A stretch of DNA of 64,000 nucleotides from Cycas panzhihuaensis (taxonomy: Eukaryota > Cycadophyta), in contig CM041465.1 in NCBI GenBank assembly GCA_023213395.1, forward strand, positions 45,639,741-45,703,740. The letters are read 5' to 3'. The notes under the pieces are model-generated. The model saw only the letters and a program-made list of their open reading frames with translations, was not told where the DNA came from and ran no database searches. Below, piece by piece: positions 1 to 11,700 of this stretch. The position numbers and the translations under genes are program-made. Position 1 is the first letter of the stretch, and the number at the start of each line of letters is the position of its first letter.

Positions 1-519
1 ATATTGCCATTTAATCCTCTGTTGCTCTTCATATCCAATAGGATAGAATTGCTTCTTTATGAGGATTTTAAATTGTTGCTAGGTAATTTTATTTACATTA
101 TGGGATTTAAGGTATACATTCCACCAAACTAATGTATGTTTAGATAATTTTAACCTAGCAAAAGTAATTTTCTACTGGTTTTCATACCCATAAATAGAAA
201 AATAAGTTTCTAGTTGGTCCAACCAACTATCTAATTTTTCAGCATCCAAAGTTCCATCATAGATGGGCAATTTAAGTTTTGCCTCTACCTTGAATGGATG
301 TGTGAATACTGACAGATTGTCATCTTCTTCATTTTCTTGTTGGTCTTCTACCAGCTCTTCATTTATTTCTTCTTTCATCAATTTATCTTCTTCCTTTTTT
401 ATGCTTTTGGCTGTTGAAGAAGAGGTTATAACTAGTTGCACCATAAGTTGGGTTAATCTGTCAAGGTTTTGCTCCATTTTCATGAACCCTTCCTCCATCT
501 TCTGCTCCAGATCAGCCAT
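1..519 (-). pseudogene. Gypsy-C gag fragment (N-terminal part)
   Basis: The minus-strand reading frame starts at 519 (MADLEQKMEEGF...) and runs off the left edge. It has an N-terminal helical part, an acidic linker, then the gag core beginning FKVEAKLKLPIYDG and ending in LDQLETYFSIYGY. The frame stops at 172, but homologous sequence continues to base 1 (VWWNVYLKSHN, then KKQFYPIGYEEQQ), so this is one gag with internal stops. One stop replaces Trp in the KITW motif, a TGG-to-TAG change. The same gag type occurs in Gypsy-B at 28330-28776. The gene starts about 180 bp inside the primer-binding site at 703-714, the normal layout of a Ty3/Gypsy element. The rest of the element lies outside the window. 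Confidence 0.85.
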
Positions 520-702
520 AGTCCTTCATTATTTTCTTTCTTTCTCAAGAGGTTTAGTTAATGGTTCACCTATTAACAAATATTAATATCTAGTTTTCAT
601 AAAAACTTTCACAATGAAAGCAAAAGGGTTTTTTTCTCTTTTCTCTTTTTCGTTCTTTTTTTCTTTAAAATCCCTAAGTTCTCAAGGCTTTCAAGAAAGC
701 TA

Positions 703-714
703 GCTCTGATACCA
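703..714 (-). promoter_or_regulatory. Primer-binding site (initiator Met tRNA) of Gypsy-C
   Basis: On the minus strand this reads TGGTATCAGAGC, the perfect complement of the plant initiator tRNA-Met 3' end. It lies 6 bp inside the LTR boundary at 721. Confidence 0.85.
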
Positions 715-720
715 AAATAT

Positions 721-1877
721 TGATCTGAATTTTGAATGGGAAAGTGAAGACTTTAACCAATTGAAACAAAATCTAAAATAATTTACATTATTATTACATA
801 GAATTAAAAATATTTGGAATTTTCTTACAAAACTCCTTTTGTTTGTGCTCTATTGAGCATGCAAGGGATTGCTATAACATTTTGGAAGAGAGAAACTGAG
901 AGTTGGGTGCTCCTTGAGCTGCTACTTGATCTCTAGAACCTCCATCTTCGAAGTCTGCAAAACGTTTTTGGTTGTTGATTACCAAAAACCTCTTTTTGGT
1001 GAAGAAATCTGGCTAGCGTCTCTTTTGGGACCTGCTATTTCTTGTCTTCTCTACTCAGCTGCAACTACGATCTTCCGGGCTCCTTCACGATCCCTGCAAC
1101 AGGTTTATTCTGCTGCACTTCCGTCTTCTTCTCTCTCAATGCAGATTTTCAGTCTTTGGAGCTGTTCTCTTTCCAGAAAGCGATTTCTTGAAGCTCTCCT
1201 CGAATCTTGCTCCATACTGCATCTAAGCTACTGTGTCCTCCTTTTCTTGTCAAAAATCTCTATCAAATTCCCCCGTGTTCCTCTCCAGATTTTTGCTTAA
1301 AAACATTTTCATTTGCAAGAGGTTTTTCCATTTTTCTATTTTCCAACAGATTCCAAAACAGCTTATGAAATCTTAGAAAAATCCTTCTAATTTAGAGTTT
1401 TTCCTCTTTAAATGTGTAGAGGACACATGTGCGTAGTCTCTTCTCCAATTTCGTGTGAAACGAATCCCGTTTGTGCTGCCAAAATTATTTTTGTTTTTAT
1501 TATTTTTTTGTTTTTTTACTTTTAGGTAGCAGTTGCCTTAGTTGCGATGTGATTGCCTCGATTCTGAGAGTAGTTTTTGCACCTGCAGTAGTAGTTGTAG
1601 TAGTTGTCGCACTTGCAGTAGTAGTTGCTACACCTATAGTAGTAGTCGTAGCACCTGCATAGCTCCTGCGTAGCACCTTGGTAGCAGTCGTAGCACCTTG
1701 GTAGCACCTATTTGCACTTGTAGAAATATATTTTTTACATTTTTTTAAGCCTTATAAAGGCATATTTCTACTAAATGAAGACCATTAAGCCTCTTTAAGG
1801 TATTTTTCTACTAAATAAAGACCATTAACATGAAAAACAAGGTATTTTAAGAGTATTAAAGATCCAAAAATGGATCA
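721..1877 (-). repeat. 5' LTR of Gypsy-C (minus-strand element)
   Basis: The LTR is bounded by the short inverted ends TGATC and GATCA and is 1157 bp long. The primer-binding site and gag follow it in minus orientation. The partner LTR is outside the window. It contains a T-rich block at 1480-1520 and a GTAG/CACCTGC tandem region at about 1577-1708. The outer end is supported only by the inverted terminus and the Gypsy-B LTR precedent (TGATCC...GGATCA). Confidence 0.7.
1577..1708. repeat. Degenerate minisatellite inside the Gypsy-C LTR
   Basis: The motif GCACCTGCAGTAGTAGTNGT and variants (GTAGCACCTTGGTAGCAGTC) recur about four to five times. It is open on both strands, giving spurious Val/Ala-rich and Tyr/Cys-rich short frames. 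Confidence 0.7.
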
Positions 1878-2493
1878 ATATTAGTCACCATCATCTTATG
1901 TAAGGACCTGGATCGGTAGGTATCATGAATATATTTATGAACTACTCATTTAATATCATTAGACTATTTATTTATAATAGTGTTTATGAAAGAAATCATG
2001 GTTGAGAAAGTCCCCTATCTTGAGGAAATTGTATTAAGTGAGCCCTATTCCTTAGGTTACTTAAGGAAGTAGGATTAAGTGAGTTCCCTATTCCTTCAGG
2101 GATTAATAAACTGCTTTAATTTCTACCATGAAAAACTCTTTTTTATAGCTTTAAAACAACCTTTTAACAACTTCAAATAATCTTTTTAATATCTTAAAAA
2201 AGTCTTCAAAAACAACTTCAATATAACCTTATAATAACTTTAAAATAATAGTAAAATAGTCCCTTTAAATGATTAAAAAATAGTAACATTGATAGCCCTA
2301 AATTTTTGAAAAAATAAAACTTAAAATTTTTTAAAAGATCTCTTCAAATAGACATGACATAGGTCACTAAAATGGTATAAAATTGGGTTCCTAAAAGAAC
2401 ATTCAAATGTTATAAATAATGACAACAAAAAAAAGACTCTAAAAAATTTTAAAAACTAGGCTCTAAATCAGTCCTCAAGGTTCTGAACCATGG
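1878..2493. other. Unassigned AT-rich stretch, probably retroelement leader
   Basis: No coding signal is visible. A short direct repeat (ATTAAGTGAG plus CCCTATTCCTT) occurs at about 2032-2095. It directly precedes a primer-binding-site array, so it is likely the untranslated leader of a minus-strand LTR element (inference). Confidence 0.4.
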
Positions 2494-2642
2494 GCTATGA
2501 TACCAAATGTTATAATTAGAATGTAGCTCTAATTCCAAATATTGGATTTAGAATGGAACTTTGATACCATATTAGATTTGGAATGTGAATCATAATAGTA
2601 ATGAACAGATGAGTGTTAAAATATAAATTTACTCTGATACCA
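2494..2642 (-). repeat. Tandem array of primer-binding sites (4 copies)
   Basis: Four degenerate copies of the reverse-complemented tRNA-Met primer-binding site lie at 2494-2505, 2526-2537, 2558-2569 and 2631-2642. The first three are spaced exactly 32 bp, and the units between them are alike (AAATGTTATAATTAGAATG type). The last copy abuts the LTR at 2643. Confidence 0.7.
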
Positions 2643-2920
2643 TGTAGAAAAATAAAATTGATAAAAAATAATAATGCACAAATGAAAATAAATAAAAGGA
2701 CACCAAGATCGTAATGGTAACCTTAATGTACCTTAGATTAATAGTAGAATAATATTATAATAATTTGATTTAACATGTTTCAATATATTTTAATATGATA
2801 TATTAAGTGTTTATTTATAATACACAACTTGACTATGTGTAAGACCCACTACAAAATACCAACATCATAAATATACATTATTACTTTCCCTCATGAAGTG
2901 TGAATGGAGCTATTTTAACA
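2643..2920 (-). repeat. Left (3') LTR of Copia-G
   Basis: It is colinear with 5605-5888 over its whole length with many substitutions. It ends TTTTAACA and is followed by CTCTCCT, the complement of a polypurine tract. Confidence 0.65.
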
Positions 2921-4766
2921 CTCTCCTATAATGCATATTTGGGAACATAGATATTACTTTGAATTTGTAATGCTTGATCTTCAAAAATGTCTTAAAAATG
3001 ATATTTGAAATTTGGTCTTTAATTTAGCCTTCAACTTGTCTTTGTTGTATGAACTCTTGAATATAATAATGATACTTAAACTTGATATGCTTCATTCTTC
3101 TTTGTAAAACTAAATTCTTCATTATCTATATAGTATTTTGATTATCATATTGAATCTCTATAAGTTCATTATGAATTTGATGTAGATATTGTGGTACCTT
3201 TCTCAGATAAATTATTTTATGACCCTCTACTTTAAGTTATCTATATTTTACTTTAGGTTTATCATCCTAAATCATTTGATATCTTATCATTTTCTTATAA
3301 AAATTTAGATTAATAATATCTTTTAGATCAATCTTAATCATAATTTATTTATATTCATCAACTTGCAAATCCTTCTCATTATTAGTATCATCTTTTGAAA
3401 CTCATATACTCAAATTTGAATCATTATTTGAAATAGAAAATTCATTTGAATTTTAATCATGAGTAATATCAATAGATATAAATAAATTTAATTCATCTTG
3501 AACTTCAAGTATAATCTCCTTTGAAGTAATAATAACATATAAAGAAATTTTGACATCTTAATTATTTGATCAAAGTTATTAGTAGATTCTTCACATCTAA
3601 TAATAGTAATAAATTAATCACACTCAGTAGTCTCATTAATAATCTCATTAGATTCAATAATGCATTCAATAGTAATCTCTTCACATTCAGTAGTAGTTTT
3701 ATCAATAATATTTTCAACCATGTTTTCTTAACAAGTCTTTTCATTATGTTCCTAACATACCTTCTTAATATATTCTTGACATACCTTTTCAAGATGTTAT
3801 ACATATTCCTTAATATGAACTTTTGTATTTGCTTGAAAATCTTGATTTTATAAATCTGATTGAACAAATACTTAAAGAGACCTATATTTTATCTTCCATC
3901 TTGGATGAAACTTACATTTTAAAAGATTATATATTTCCTTAGCAATCTTAATATAATACACATAGGATATTACATCATCATTCAAAGTACAGAACTAATC
4001 CAACCAAGTACATCATGATTTATAATTTCAAGTTCCTTCTTTTCTTTTTCTTGATTGGGTGTTAACTAAGTAATAGGATAAACATGTTCTAAAACTTTAT
4101 ATATTGGAGTAATAATATCCCACAAGTCATTTAAAATTAAATACAGTTTTATGCCTCTTCATCACTTTAAATAATTTTTCCCATTGAAATTAACCAAATT
4201 TAGAAAACCTAGAAAATTAGATGACATCTTATAAATGAAAATCAACTATAATAGGTATACAATAATCACATTATACTTAGGATACCAACCTGTATTTCTT
4301 ATCCCTTACTTCTAGGACCTCCTTCTTACTAATCAAATGAATAACCAAGAATGCAAACATTCACCTCATATGCATATAAGATGGGACACATGGTCACACA
4401 TATATATCAACAATATGTTAGCAACCCTGTCTTTAATTTTAGAACCTCTTTTTACCTCATAGTCCTTTATAGAACTTAATATATAAATTATAATAATTCT
4501 TAAAAAAATGCTTTATAATAGCCTTCTAGTGTTTAAAATTTTTTTGTCTTAAGGTCAAGAAATAGGAAAAAAGATGATGTTGAGGGTGTAAAGAAAATTT
4601 GTCCAATTAACATGTAGGGATCTAGTATAAAGGCTCAATTTTGGACTAAAATTTCTCTATGAAAATAGTACTAAAATATATCAAATCATATATCAAAATA
4701 GTAGGCTCCGAGTCAAGATTCTAATAGTTTACATAGTTCAAAAACTAAACTCCTAGAACTCAAGAT

Positions 4767-4768
<2 letters not shown>

Positions 4769-4820
<52 letters not shown>
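4769..4820. repeat. (TG)26 microsatellite
   Basis: A perfect dinucleotide run of 52 bp lies within the leader of Copia-G. Confidence 0.98.
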
Positions 4821-4823
<3 letters not shown>

Positions 4824-5604
4824 TCCTTTTCAAAAAATAAAATTAGAGAGTTAAGGTTTAGCACTCTTCACTAAAATAACAATAACTTTTAAACTAGATC
4901 TCTAAATTAAAAATTATTTTTTTAAGTAATATATACTTTAAGCCAAATTAATTTTAAACATATTTGAGGTCATTTAGATGCCTATAGCAATAGTTATAGA
5001 CTTTTTAATATGGGTCATAATTAGGATTTGTATGGATTATAATAATACCTATTACTAAAATGTTGATAATTTTTACTCTAGTATCTAATAAATCAAAAAC
5101 CACTTTTAATAGAAAGTAGACATTGAGACACCCAGATTCAAAAAATATTTAATATTAATTAGAAACTTGTAACTAAAGTTATGGCTATTTAAAGTTGCAA
5201 TAGTAGATTTTGGACTCTAAAAATAATAGATAAACAATATATTAAAGCCAAATTACCTGTAATTTTAATCTAAAACTTATAGTATAACCACTCAAAATTT
5301 GTAAAATAGGCCTGGTTGACTCAAATTTATGATTTTTTTTTAAAACTCTTCTATTCATACTCCCAAAAATAAATTATAAGTAGTACTCAAACTTTTATTT
5401 TTTACACTTTAGATTATGGTTTCTATCTTAAATCCTAAATCAATAAATATAATATACCATGAACAACTAGTAAATAGACTCTATGGAGCCAACTCTACAC
5501 AATACTAGAAAATGGTAAACCTATAGAATAGAAGATTTGTAATGTACCTTGCTTCTCATCATGGTTCTAATACTATATTAAAATGTAAATTTACTCTAAT
5601 ACCA

Positions 5605-5888
5605 TATAGAAAAATAAAATTGATAGAAAATAATAAAGCATAAATAAAAATAAATAAACAAATATTCAGATCATAATGGTACTTTAGACTAATACCAAAA
5701 TAATGCTATAACAACTTGATTCAACATGTTTTAACATATTTTGATATGATACACTGAGTATAAATTTATAATACACAAATTGGCTATGTGTGGGACCTAC
5801 CACAAAATACCACCATTATAATAAAATTAATTTTATAAAGGTATATTACCACTTTATCTCATAAAGCATTAACTAAGTTATTTTAATA
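5605..5888 (-). repeat. Right (5') LTR of Copia-G
   Basis: It starts right after the primer-binding-site relic and matches 2643-2920. The terminal TG has become TA, and the end reads TTTTAATA instead of TTTTAACA. Confidence 0.65.
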
Positions 5889-6239
5889 ATGAGGTGAGTG
5901 AAGAATAATGAAATGAAGCATAATAAGGATAAAGTGTGTACAAGTAAACATAAAGAATTGAGAAGAATAATAAAACTTTAAATTATATAAAGATGATGTA
6001 TATATTTATAATACAACTCACGATATATGTAAGAACCCTCAAGGTCAACTATTATGTATTATCATATATTTCTATGTGGCATATAACTCAAAATGACCTA
6101 TAATATAAAATACAATAATATATAAAAGAGAGTGAATAAAAGTTAATCATGTAATTAGGTATTACATCCAAATAGTAATATAGAAACAAAACTAAAAGTT
6201 AGAGTGAATCATAAGAAATAATAACCACAAGAACCCCCA
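5889..6239. other. Possible decayed LTR remnant between Copia-G and Gypsy-A
   Basis: No coding sequence is seen. The stretch around 6010-6180 (AAGAACCC... GTGGCATATAACTC ... AATATAAAATAC ... TATTACATCC) resembles the right half of the LTR at 52212-52491, suggesting a decayed relative. Confidence 0.3.
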
Positions 6240-9200
6240 TCATATAAGGAGAGCATGTTCAAATCCTTGGAAGAAAAGAATAATAAAATAAAGTTAGATG
6301 TCCGAAAGTGTAGGGGTAATTTGAAGCCTAAAGAGTTGATTGACTAGTTGAATAGTATGGAGAATATTTTTGGATAGAAGGACATGATAGAAGAGAAGAA
6401 GGTAATACTTATATATATCAAGTTGAAAGGTCATGCAATGATATAATGGGATCACTTATAACAAGAGAGGATGAGAAAGAGAAAAGATAAAATTTAAAGT
6501 TTGAATAAGATGGTGAAAACGCTCAAAGAGAAATTCTTCCCAATGGACTACACTCAGACTTTGTTTAGAAAATTTTAAAATTTGATAGAAAGAGAGATGA
6601 TTGTCTAAGATTATACTGATAAATTTTATAAATTATTAATAAGGGTGAAGTATGAAGAAATTAAAAAATAAATGACTATCAGGTATATAAATGACTTAAA
6701 ATTTTCTATATAAGATAAACTTAATATGCCTATAATTAATAATATTAAATATGCTTACTAATTTGCTTTAAAAGTTGAGAAGAAATGGGGTAAGAATCCT
6801 ACTAAAAAATCATCTATGGTGGAAAAGGAACCATCGAACAAATTTAAAGGTTAGGGTGGCTTCAACTACTCCCATAAATAATCCTTTAATCAAATGGAGA
6901 GGTAAAGTGTGACTTAAGGCAAATAAGAGTAGAGGAGTTTTTAAATCCAACTATGATATTGAGGTTTCTAAGGAGCTTAAAGAGGAAGAAAATTTGATAG
7001 AGTAATTAATAGACCAAGGAGACCTATTATCTATTATATATATAATGAAGAAGGCCACATGACCTATGAATATCCCTATTATTTTAATAAAACAAGAAAC
7101 TAAAAAGAACAACTAAAAGTAAACTTAGCTCAAGCTAAGGATTAGAAATAACTTGTAAAAGTTATAATAGATATTACATAGAACTTGATATTAAGAAGAA
7201 CTTTGATCACTCTAAAATAAAGTCAAGAATAGAGAAAGAGAAAAGTAAAAGATGATGATAAATCATAGCTATATAATAATATCTTTTAATTGAGATATAC
7301 TTTATAAGGTAAGATTTGTAAGATTGTTATGAATAGTGGTAGCTATAAAAATATGGTATCCACTAAAATTATAGAAAAATTAGGATTGCAATGTGAAAGG
7401 CATCTTATCCCTTACATAATTTCTTAGGTAAATACAAGGAGTGAGGTGGCAGTGGATAAAAGATATTTAATAAAATTTACCCTTGGACAAATATACCATG
7501 ACAAGGTATGGTGTAATATCTTCCCAATGGATGCATGCCATATACTATTGGGGAGGCCATGGAAATATGATATAAGTGTTTATCATAAGGAGAAAAAGAA
7601 TACTTATACCTTTTAGAAGGATAGTATAAGGGGTTATATTATTATCATTGGTAATCACCATATCTTACCAATCTTTACTATATTAATTGCAAAGGAATTC
7701 TTAAAGGAAGTAAGGGAGACATGGACTTATTATGCCTTAGTGATGAATCAAGTTGAAAACATTGAGGACACAATATCGATACCATAGAAAGTGGCCAAAC
7801 TATTATAGTGACATCATGTATAATAAATTACCAATGGTTTTATCCAAAAGAGAGATCCAACATTAGATTGATTTGATTTTAGGATCTACACTACCAAATC
7901 ATGTTATATATAACTTGAGTCCTAAGAAAAATAAAGAATTATACTGATAGGTTAGTAAATTAATAAAGAAAGGGATTGTAAGAGAAATCATGAGCCTATG
8001 TGTAACTCCTACCCTCTTAAATATAAAGAAAGATGGCTCTTAGAGGATGCGTATTAATTATAGGGCAATTAATAAAAGCATAATTAAGTACAGATTATTG
8101 GTCTATTGAATGGATATCATGTTAAATATTTTAGCAAGTGCATCCTAATTCACTAAAATTGACTTGAGAAGTGGATATTATCATATTTTGATTTGGTAAT
8201 GAGATAAAAGAAAGATAATCTTTAAAATATGAGATGGGCTATATGAATAACAAATAATGCCATTTGGGATATTAAGTACCCTAAGTATATTCATGAGCTT
8301 AATGAACACCATCTTATAACCTGTATTAGTAAGTTTGTAGCTATCTATTTTGATGATATTTATATATATATTAGAACTAAGGAGGAGCACATATTACACC
8401 TAAGGATGGTATCAAATATATTGAGAGCATAGAAATTGTATGTAAACTTGAAGAAATATAAGTTCATACAAAGTAGCCTAGTATTTTTAGGATTTGTAAT
8501 ATCTCAGGATGGTTTGTATATGGAAGATGAGAAAATTAGATCCATTATTAAATGGCCTACACCTAAGATTGTAATAGAGGTGAGGAGCTTTCATGGTCTA
8601 CCTCTATTTTATAGGAAGTTTATTAGAAATTTTAGTGATATTATTTCTCCCTTGATAGATTATACTAAAGAAAAAGAGTTTGTTTAGAATAAGGTACTAG
8701 AGAAAACTATAAGCTAATAAAGCAAAAGGTGACAGAGGCACCTATGTTGGTACTACTAGATTTTAAAAACATATTTAAGGTTATCTTTGATGCTTCTCAT
8801 GTGGCTATTAAGACTGTGTTGACTCATGAAGGAAGGCTAATAGCTTTTTAGAGTAAAAAGTTGAATTAGGCAAGAAAGAAATATTCTATCTATGATATAT
8901 AATTATATGTAATTGTATAGATTTTAAAGCATTAGTGGTACTATCTTGTGCCTAAGGAGTTTATTTTATTTAAGACTAATAAGCATTAAGTTATATAAAT
9001 ACGTAAAAAAATTTGAATTCTAAGTATGTAAAATGGGTATCATATCTACAAGGATTCATTTTTATCCTAAAGCATAAATCAAGAAAACAAAATTAAGTTG
9101 TTGATAACTTAAGTGAAATGGTAATACTAATAACCACTATAGTAAGTAATATGATTAGGTTTGATACTTTAAAAGATTTGTATGGTACTTATTCCAATTA

Positions 9201-9478
9201 TAGTAGAGTTGTGGAATACTATAAGAATCCTTTATCTAATAAGATTGTATATGAGTATAATTCTTATTTTATGCAAGATGGATATTTGTTTAAAGGAAAA
9301 TAGTTATGTATTTTAGTTGGGCCCACGAGGACAAATATCATAAGAGAAATGGATAGTAGAGGAATTGGATAACACTTTGTCTTAAATAAAACCATAGCCA
9401 TGGTGGAGGAAAAATATTTTTAGCTAAAGATAAAATGAGATATTACTAAATATATGACTATGTGTAAGATCTGTTAGG
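6240..9478 (+). pseudogene. Gypsy-A gag-pol, 5' segment (gag, protease, RT, RNase H, start of integrase)
   Basis: Decayed Ty3/Gypsy polyprotein. In order: gag (about 6270-6800, NLKPKELID then LNSMENIFG); a zinc knuckle near 7022-7080 reading NEEGHMTYEYP, where the expected Cys residues are Tyr (TGY to TAY); protease at about 7310-7620 (VMNSGS, catalytic Asp replaced by Asn; later LLGRPWKYD); RT about 7960-8690 (KKDGS, stop, RMRINYRAINK; catalytic box YFDD at 8344-8355; MPFGI; FHGLPLFYRKFI); RNase H about 8700-9110 (VIFDASHVAI, SKKLN, KKYSIYD); and the integrase zinc-finger start (CKIC). Stops are numerous and many are transition-type, such as Trp to TAG at 8041. The frame is cut at 9478 by Copia-A and resumes at 34080. 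No clear 5' LTR was found. Confidence 0.85.
9474..9478. repeat. Target-site duplication TTAGG (left) of Copia-A
   Basis: It is identical to 34075-34079 across the 24.6-kb nest. Removing one copy and the nest restores the Gypsy-A integrase zinc finger (CKIC, stop, VAKGHL). Confidence 0.95.
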
Positions 9479-9866
9479 TGTCAAAACATTATAATATCAA
9501 CTTTATTTCATATAAATGTATGTTTCCTATATACATATTATAATATTAAGGCAACCCTTATTGTAATTTAATATTATTGTATAAACTGGTTGGCTCTATC
9601 TCATTTACTACTTAATCAGCCTACTATATTTCTCAAAATATTAGTGAGTTGCCTATAAATTAAGTCTCACACCATTGTATTATATATGATATTGATGTTA
9701 ATGTGAGATCTCTGCCAAAATAGAGCCTACGTGGTGACAAATTCACTCGTACTTTATTCATTTGAGTTATTCTTACATATTTCACTAGTTCCATTACATA
9801 GTTCTATTATTTTACTTGATATATTGATTAGAGCACATGATTTCTTAGATCTTGAATTATTTAACA
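9479..9866 (+). repeat. 5' LTR of Copia-A
   Basis: It matches 33686-34074 end to end with scattered, mostly transition differences. It is followed by the decayed primer-binding site at 9867-9879. Confidence 0.93.
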
Positions 9867-9879
9867 TGGCGTTAGAGCT

Positions 9880-10639
9880 ATTTGTGCTCTAATTTAGAGT
9901 TTTATTAGTGTAATACTGATAAACGAAGGCTTGTTCCTTCATAACGGTAACTTGTTTACTCTGATTTCCTTAGTTTGCTCTCAAAATTTTGTATATCCTA
10001 CAGTATTAACATGAAGTGAAACACTTTTTAGTAGATATTAGCCTCTTGTAGTGAATTCTAAGCTCATTTATAAATGCATGGGATCTGGTTCCAGTTTTGA
10101 GCAAAGAACGAAAGAAAAAAAATATTTCTTCATTATTCCAATCGTAGATCTACTCATATCTCTCTAATGAAGCTCTATTTTACTCTCTCATAGCCCTACA
10201 CCCTCATTCTCTATCTGATAGAACTTATTCAGATAGACCTTAGGTAGTTTCAAGCTCCTTCTTAACAAGTTTTGCTCTATTTAGCTCCCACAGCCCTCTA
10301 GCCTTCCATAGCTTTATTCTACTCATCATGAGATCATTTCTCAAAATGTATACTTCCTTTGGGTCCCTATGACCTCTGTGTCCCTTCCTCTAAAGTTTCA
10401 TAATATTTTGAGATTATTTGGTACCTTGTTTTACCATCCATACCCCATGCAGATCGCCCATCCTCACGTGCAACTGTGCGAGCCTCACAGCTCTCTTTTT
10501 ATCAAAAAAATCTTATATTTTTAAATGGTTTAAAACATTAACTCATAAAATCAAATTACATTTGATTTTTAGTTAAGATCCAATGGTTTAGACCCCTTAT
10601 CTAATCATTTAATTCACTATATAACCCTATTTCTTTGTT
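9880..10639 (+). other. Copia-A leader, first part
   Basis: Untranslated pyrimidine-rich leader. Segments such as GGATCTGGTTCCAGTTTTGAGC and TGTGTCCCTTCCTCTAAA have counterparts at 38040-38345 in the Copia-D leader, so the two share ancestry. No open frame was found. Confidence 0.6.
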
Positions 10640-10644
10640 CAAAG
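10640..10644. repeat. Target-site duplication CAAAG (left) of Copia-C
   Basis: It is identical to 22080-22084, which flanks the right LTR end. Confidence 0.9.
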
Positions 10645-10975
10645 TGAATGATTTAGAACGTGGAGACAGAGCAGAGCAATGATTAAAAAATCAATCCATT
10701 GTATTACATGAGCATAAATAATATTATATTCAATCCATAGTTTGAGAGCATGTACAAATTTCCAAATAGAGGTAGTGTTTAAAGACACCAAGGTTTATCA
10801 CCCTAGTAAATATATAGTTTGAGGGAGAAGGGAAACCTCTTCAACCTCCAAAATTTAAAATATATTAAAATAATACTTAACTAAAGTAATACTTAACCTT
10901 ACCTTACTTACCTTCACATGTGTGAACTCACATATGTAAATGGTAGGAGTGGGTTGATGAACATTAACCCCAATA
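10645..10975 (-). repeat. Left (3') LTR of Copia-C
   Basis: 331 bp, begins TGAATGATTTAGAACG and ends CCCCAATA. It is colinear with the interrupted right LTR. Confidence 0.85.
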
Positions 10976-10984
10976 TTCTCCCCC

Positions 10985-11700
10985 TTAATAATCATTACAA
11001 ACATCTTCATTTTTCCTTCAACTTGTGGTATATGTATTTGATATAGACTTTGAGAAAGTACTTGACCAAATATCCTTGTGCTTTGTCTTCATCTTCATGT
11101 ATCTTTGTCCTTGTATAGTGGTTTCCTCCTACATGGTTTGGTTCAATTGATCTCCAAGTGAGTGTGACTTACTTCAAATGGAGAAGAGTGGCTGCATCTT
11201 GTACTTTATCTTCTTGAATCTTTATTTTATGAGTAGCGATCATATCAAAGGTACATACATCTTCATGTGCATCAATGTGATCATTCATTTGAGATTAGTC
11301 TTATACATTAGTCTTTTCAACACAAAAAAACTACTCTAACATCTGTCTCATATGCACATCATCATCATAGTTAAATTCATTCACATTAAGAGTTTCTCCT
11401 CCATAAATAGATTCTAGTATATCCCAAATAGATTTTGATGTAGTTAATTTACTAACATTAACAAATACATCGTTGTTTATTATATTAAAGATTAAAGCTA
11501 TGATTTCATTGTCCTTTCTTAAGTTTTCTTTGAAACTTTCTCCTTCCTCTAGATAACCACATGCAACAAAATTTTAAATATCTTTTGATATGAGAAGTAT
11601 TTTCAATAATTCTTTCCATACATGAAAATTGGTCCCATCAAGTGTGGGAATTATCACATCATCCAAATAAAATACCATTTGTAATGCATTTAGTTTGTAA
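10985..11700 (-). pseudogene. Copia-type gag relic of Copia-C
   Basis: Reading leftward from about 11700 the minus strand gives IPTLDGTNFHVWKELLK, an acidic stretch with RKDNEIIALIFNII, then SKLTTSKSIWDILESIYGGE and VHMRQMLE. These are hallmarks of the Copia gag (UBN2/Retrotran_gag_2-like) core. Downstream the frame is acidic (NDHIDAHEDVCTFDMI) and ends next to the polypurine tract, with no room for protease or pol. The zinc knuckle is not visible. Several stops and probable frameshifts make it non-functional. The same order, including the short C-terminal end beside the polypurine tract, is seen in the other two copies. Confidence 0.7.

Larger units (their letters stand above)
2643..5888 (-). 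mobile_element. Copia-G: decayed, internally deleted Ty1/Copia element
   Basis: Similar LTRs lie at 2643-2920 and 5605-5888, both starting TRTAGAAAAATAAAATTGAT and ending in TTTTAAYA. A primer-binding-site relic (5593-5604, second copy near 5566) precedes the right LTR, and a polypurine-tract remnant follows the left one, so transcription ran leftward. Inside are a 3' relic of the pol RNase H end (about 2940-3200, minus: DNQNT, then MKHIKFKYHYYIQE) and a gag relic near 3850-4250 (MSSNFLGFLNLVNFNGKNY). The protease, integrase and RT between them are missing, so the 3.2-kb element is a deletion derivative. The left LTR is itself preceded by a primer-binding-site array, so another copy may once have continued leftward. 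Confidence 0.65.

Noticed and set aside
914-1662. Plus-strand frames of 128 and 63 codons
   Set aside because: They lie inside the Gypsy-C LTR, antisense to the element. The second is a Val/Ala repeat produced by the minisatellite.
3562-3867. 101-codon Leu/Lys/Asn-rich minus frame and its plus-strand counterpart
   Set aside because: AT-rich low-complexity frames on both strands inside decayed Copia-G, with no family motif.
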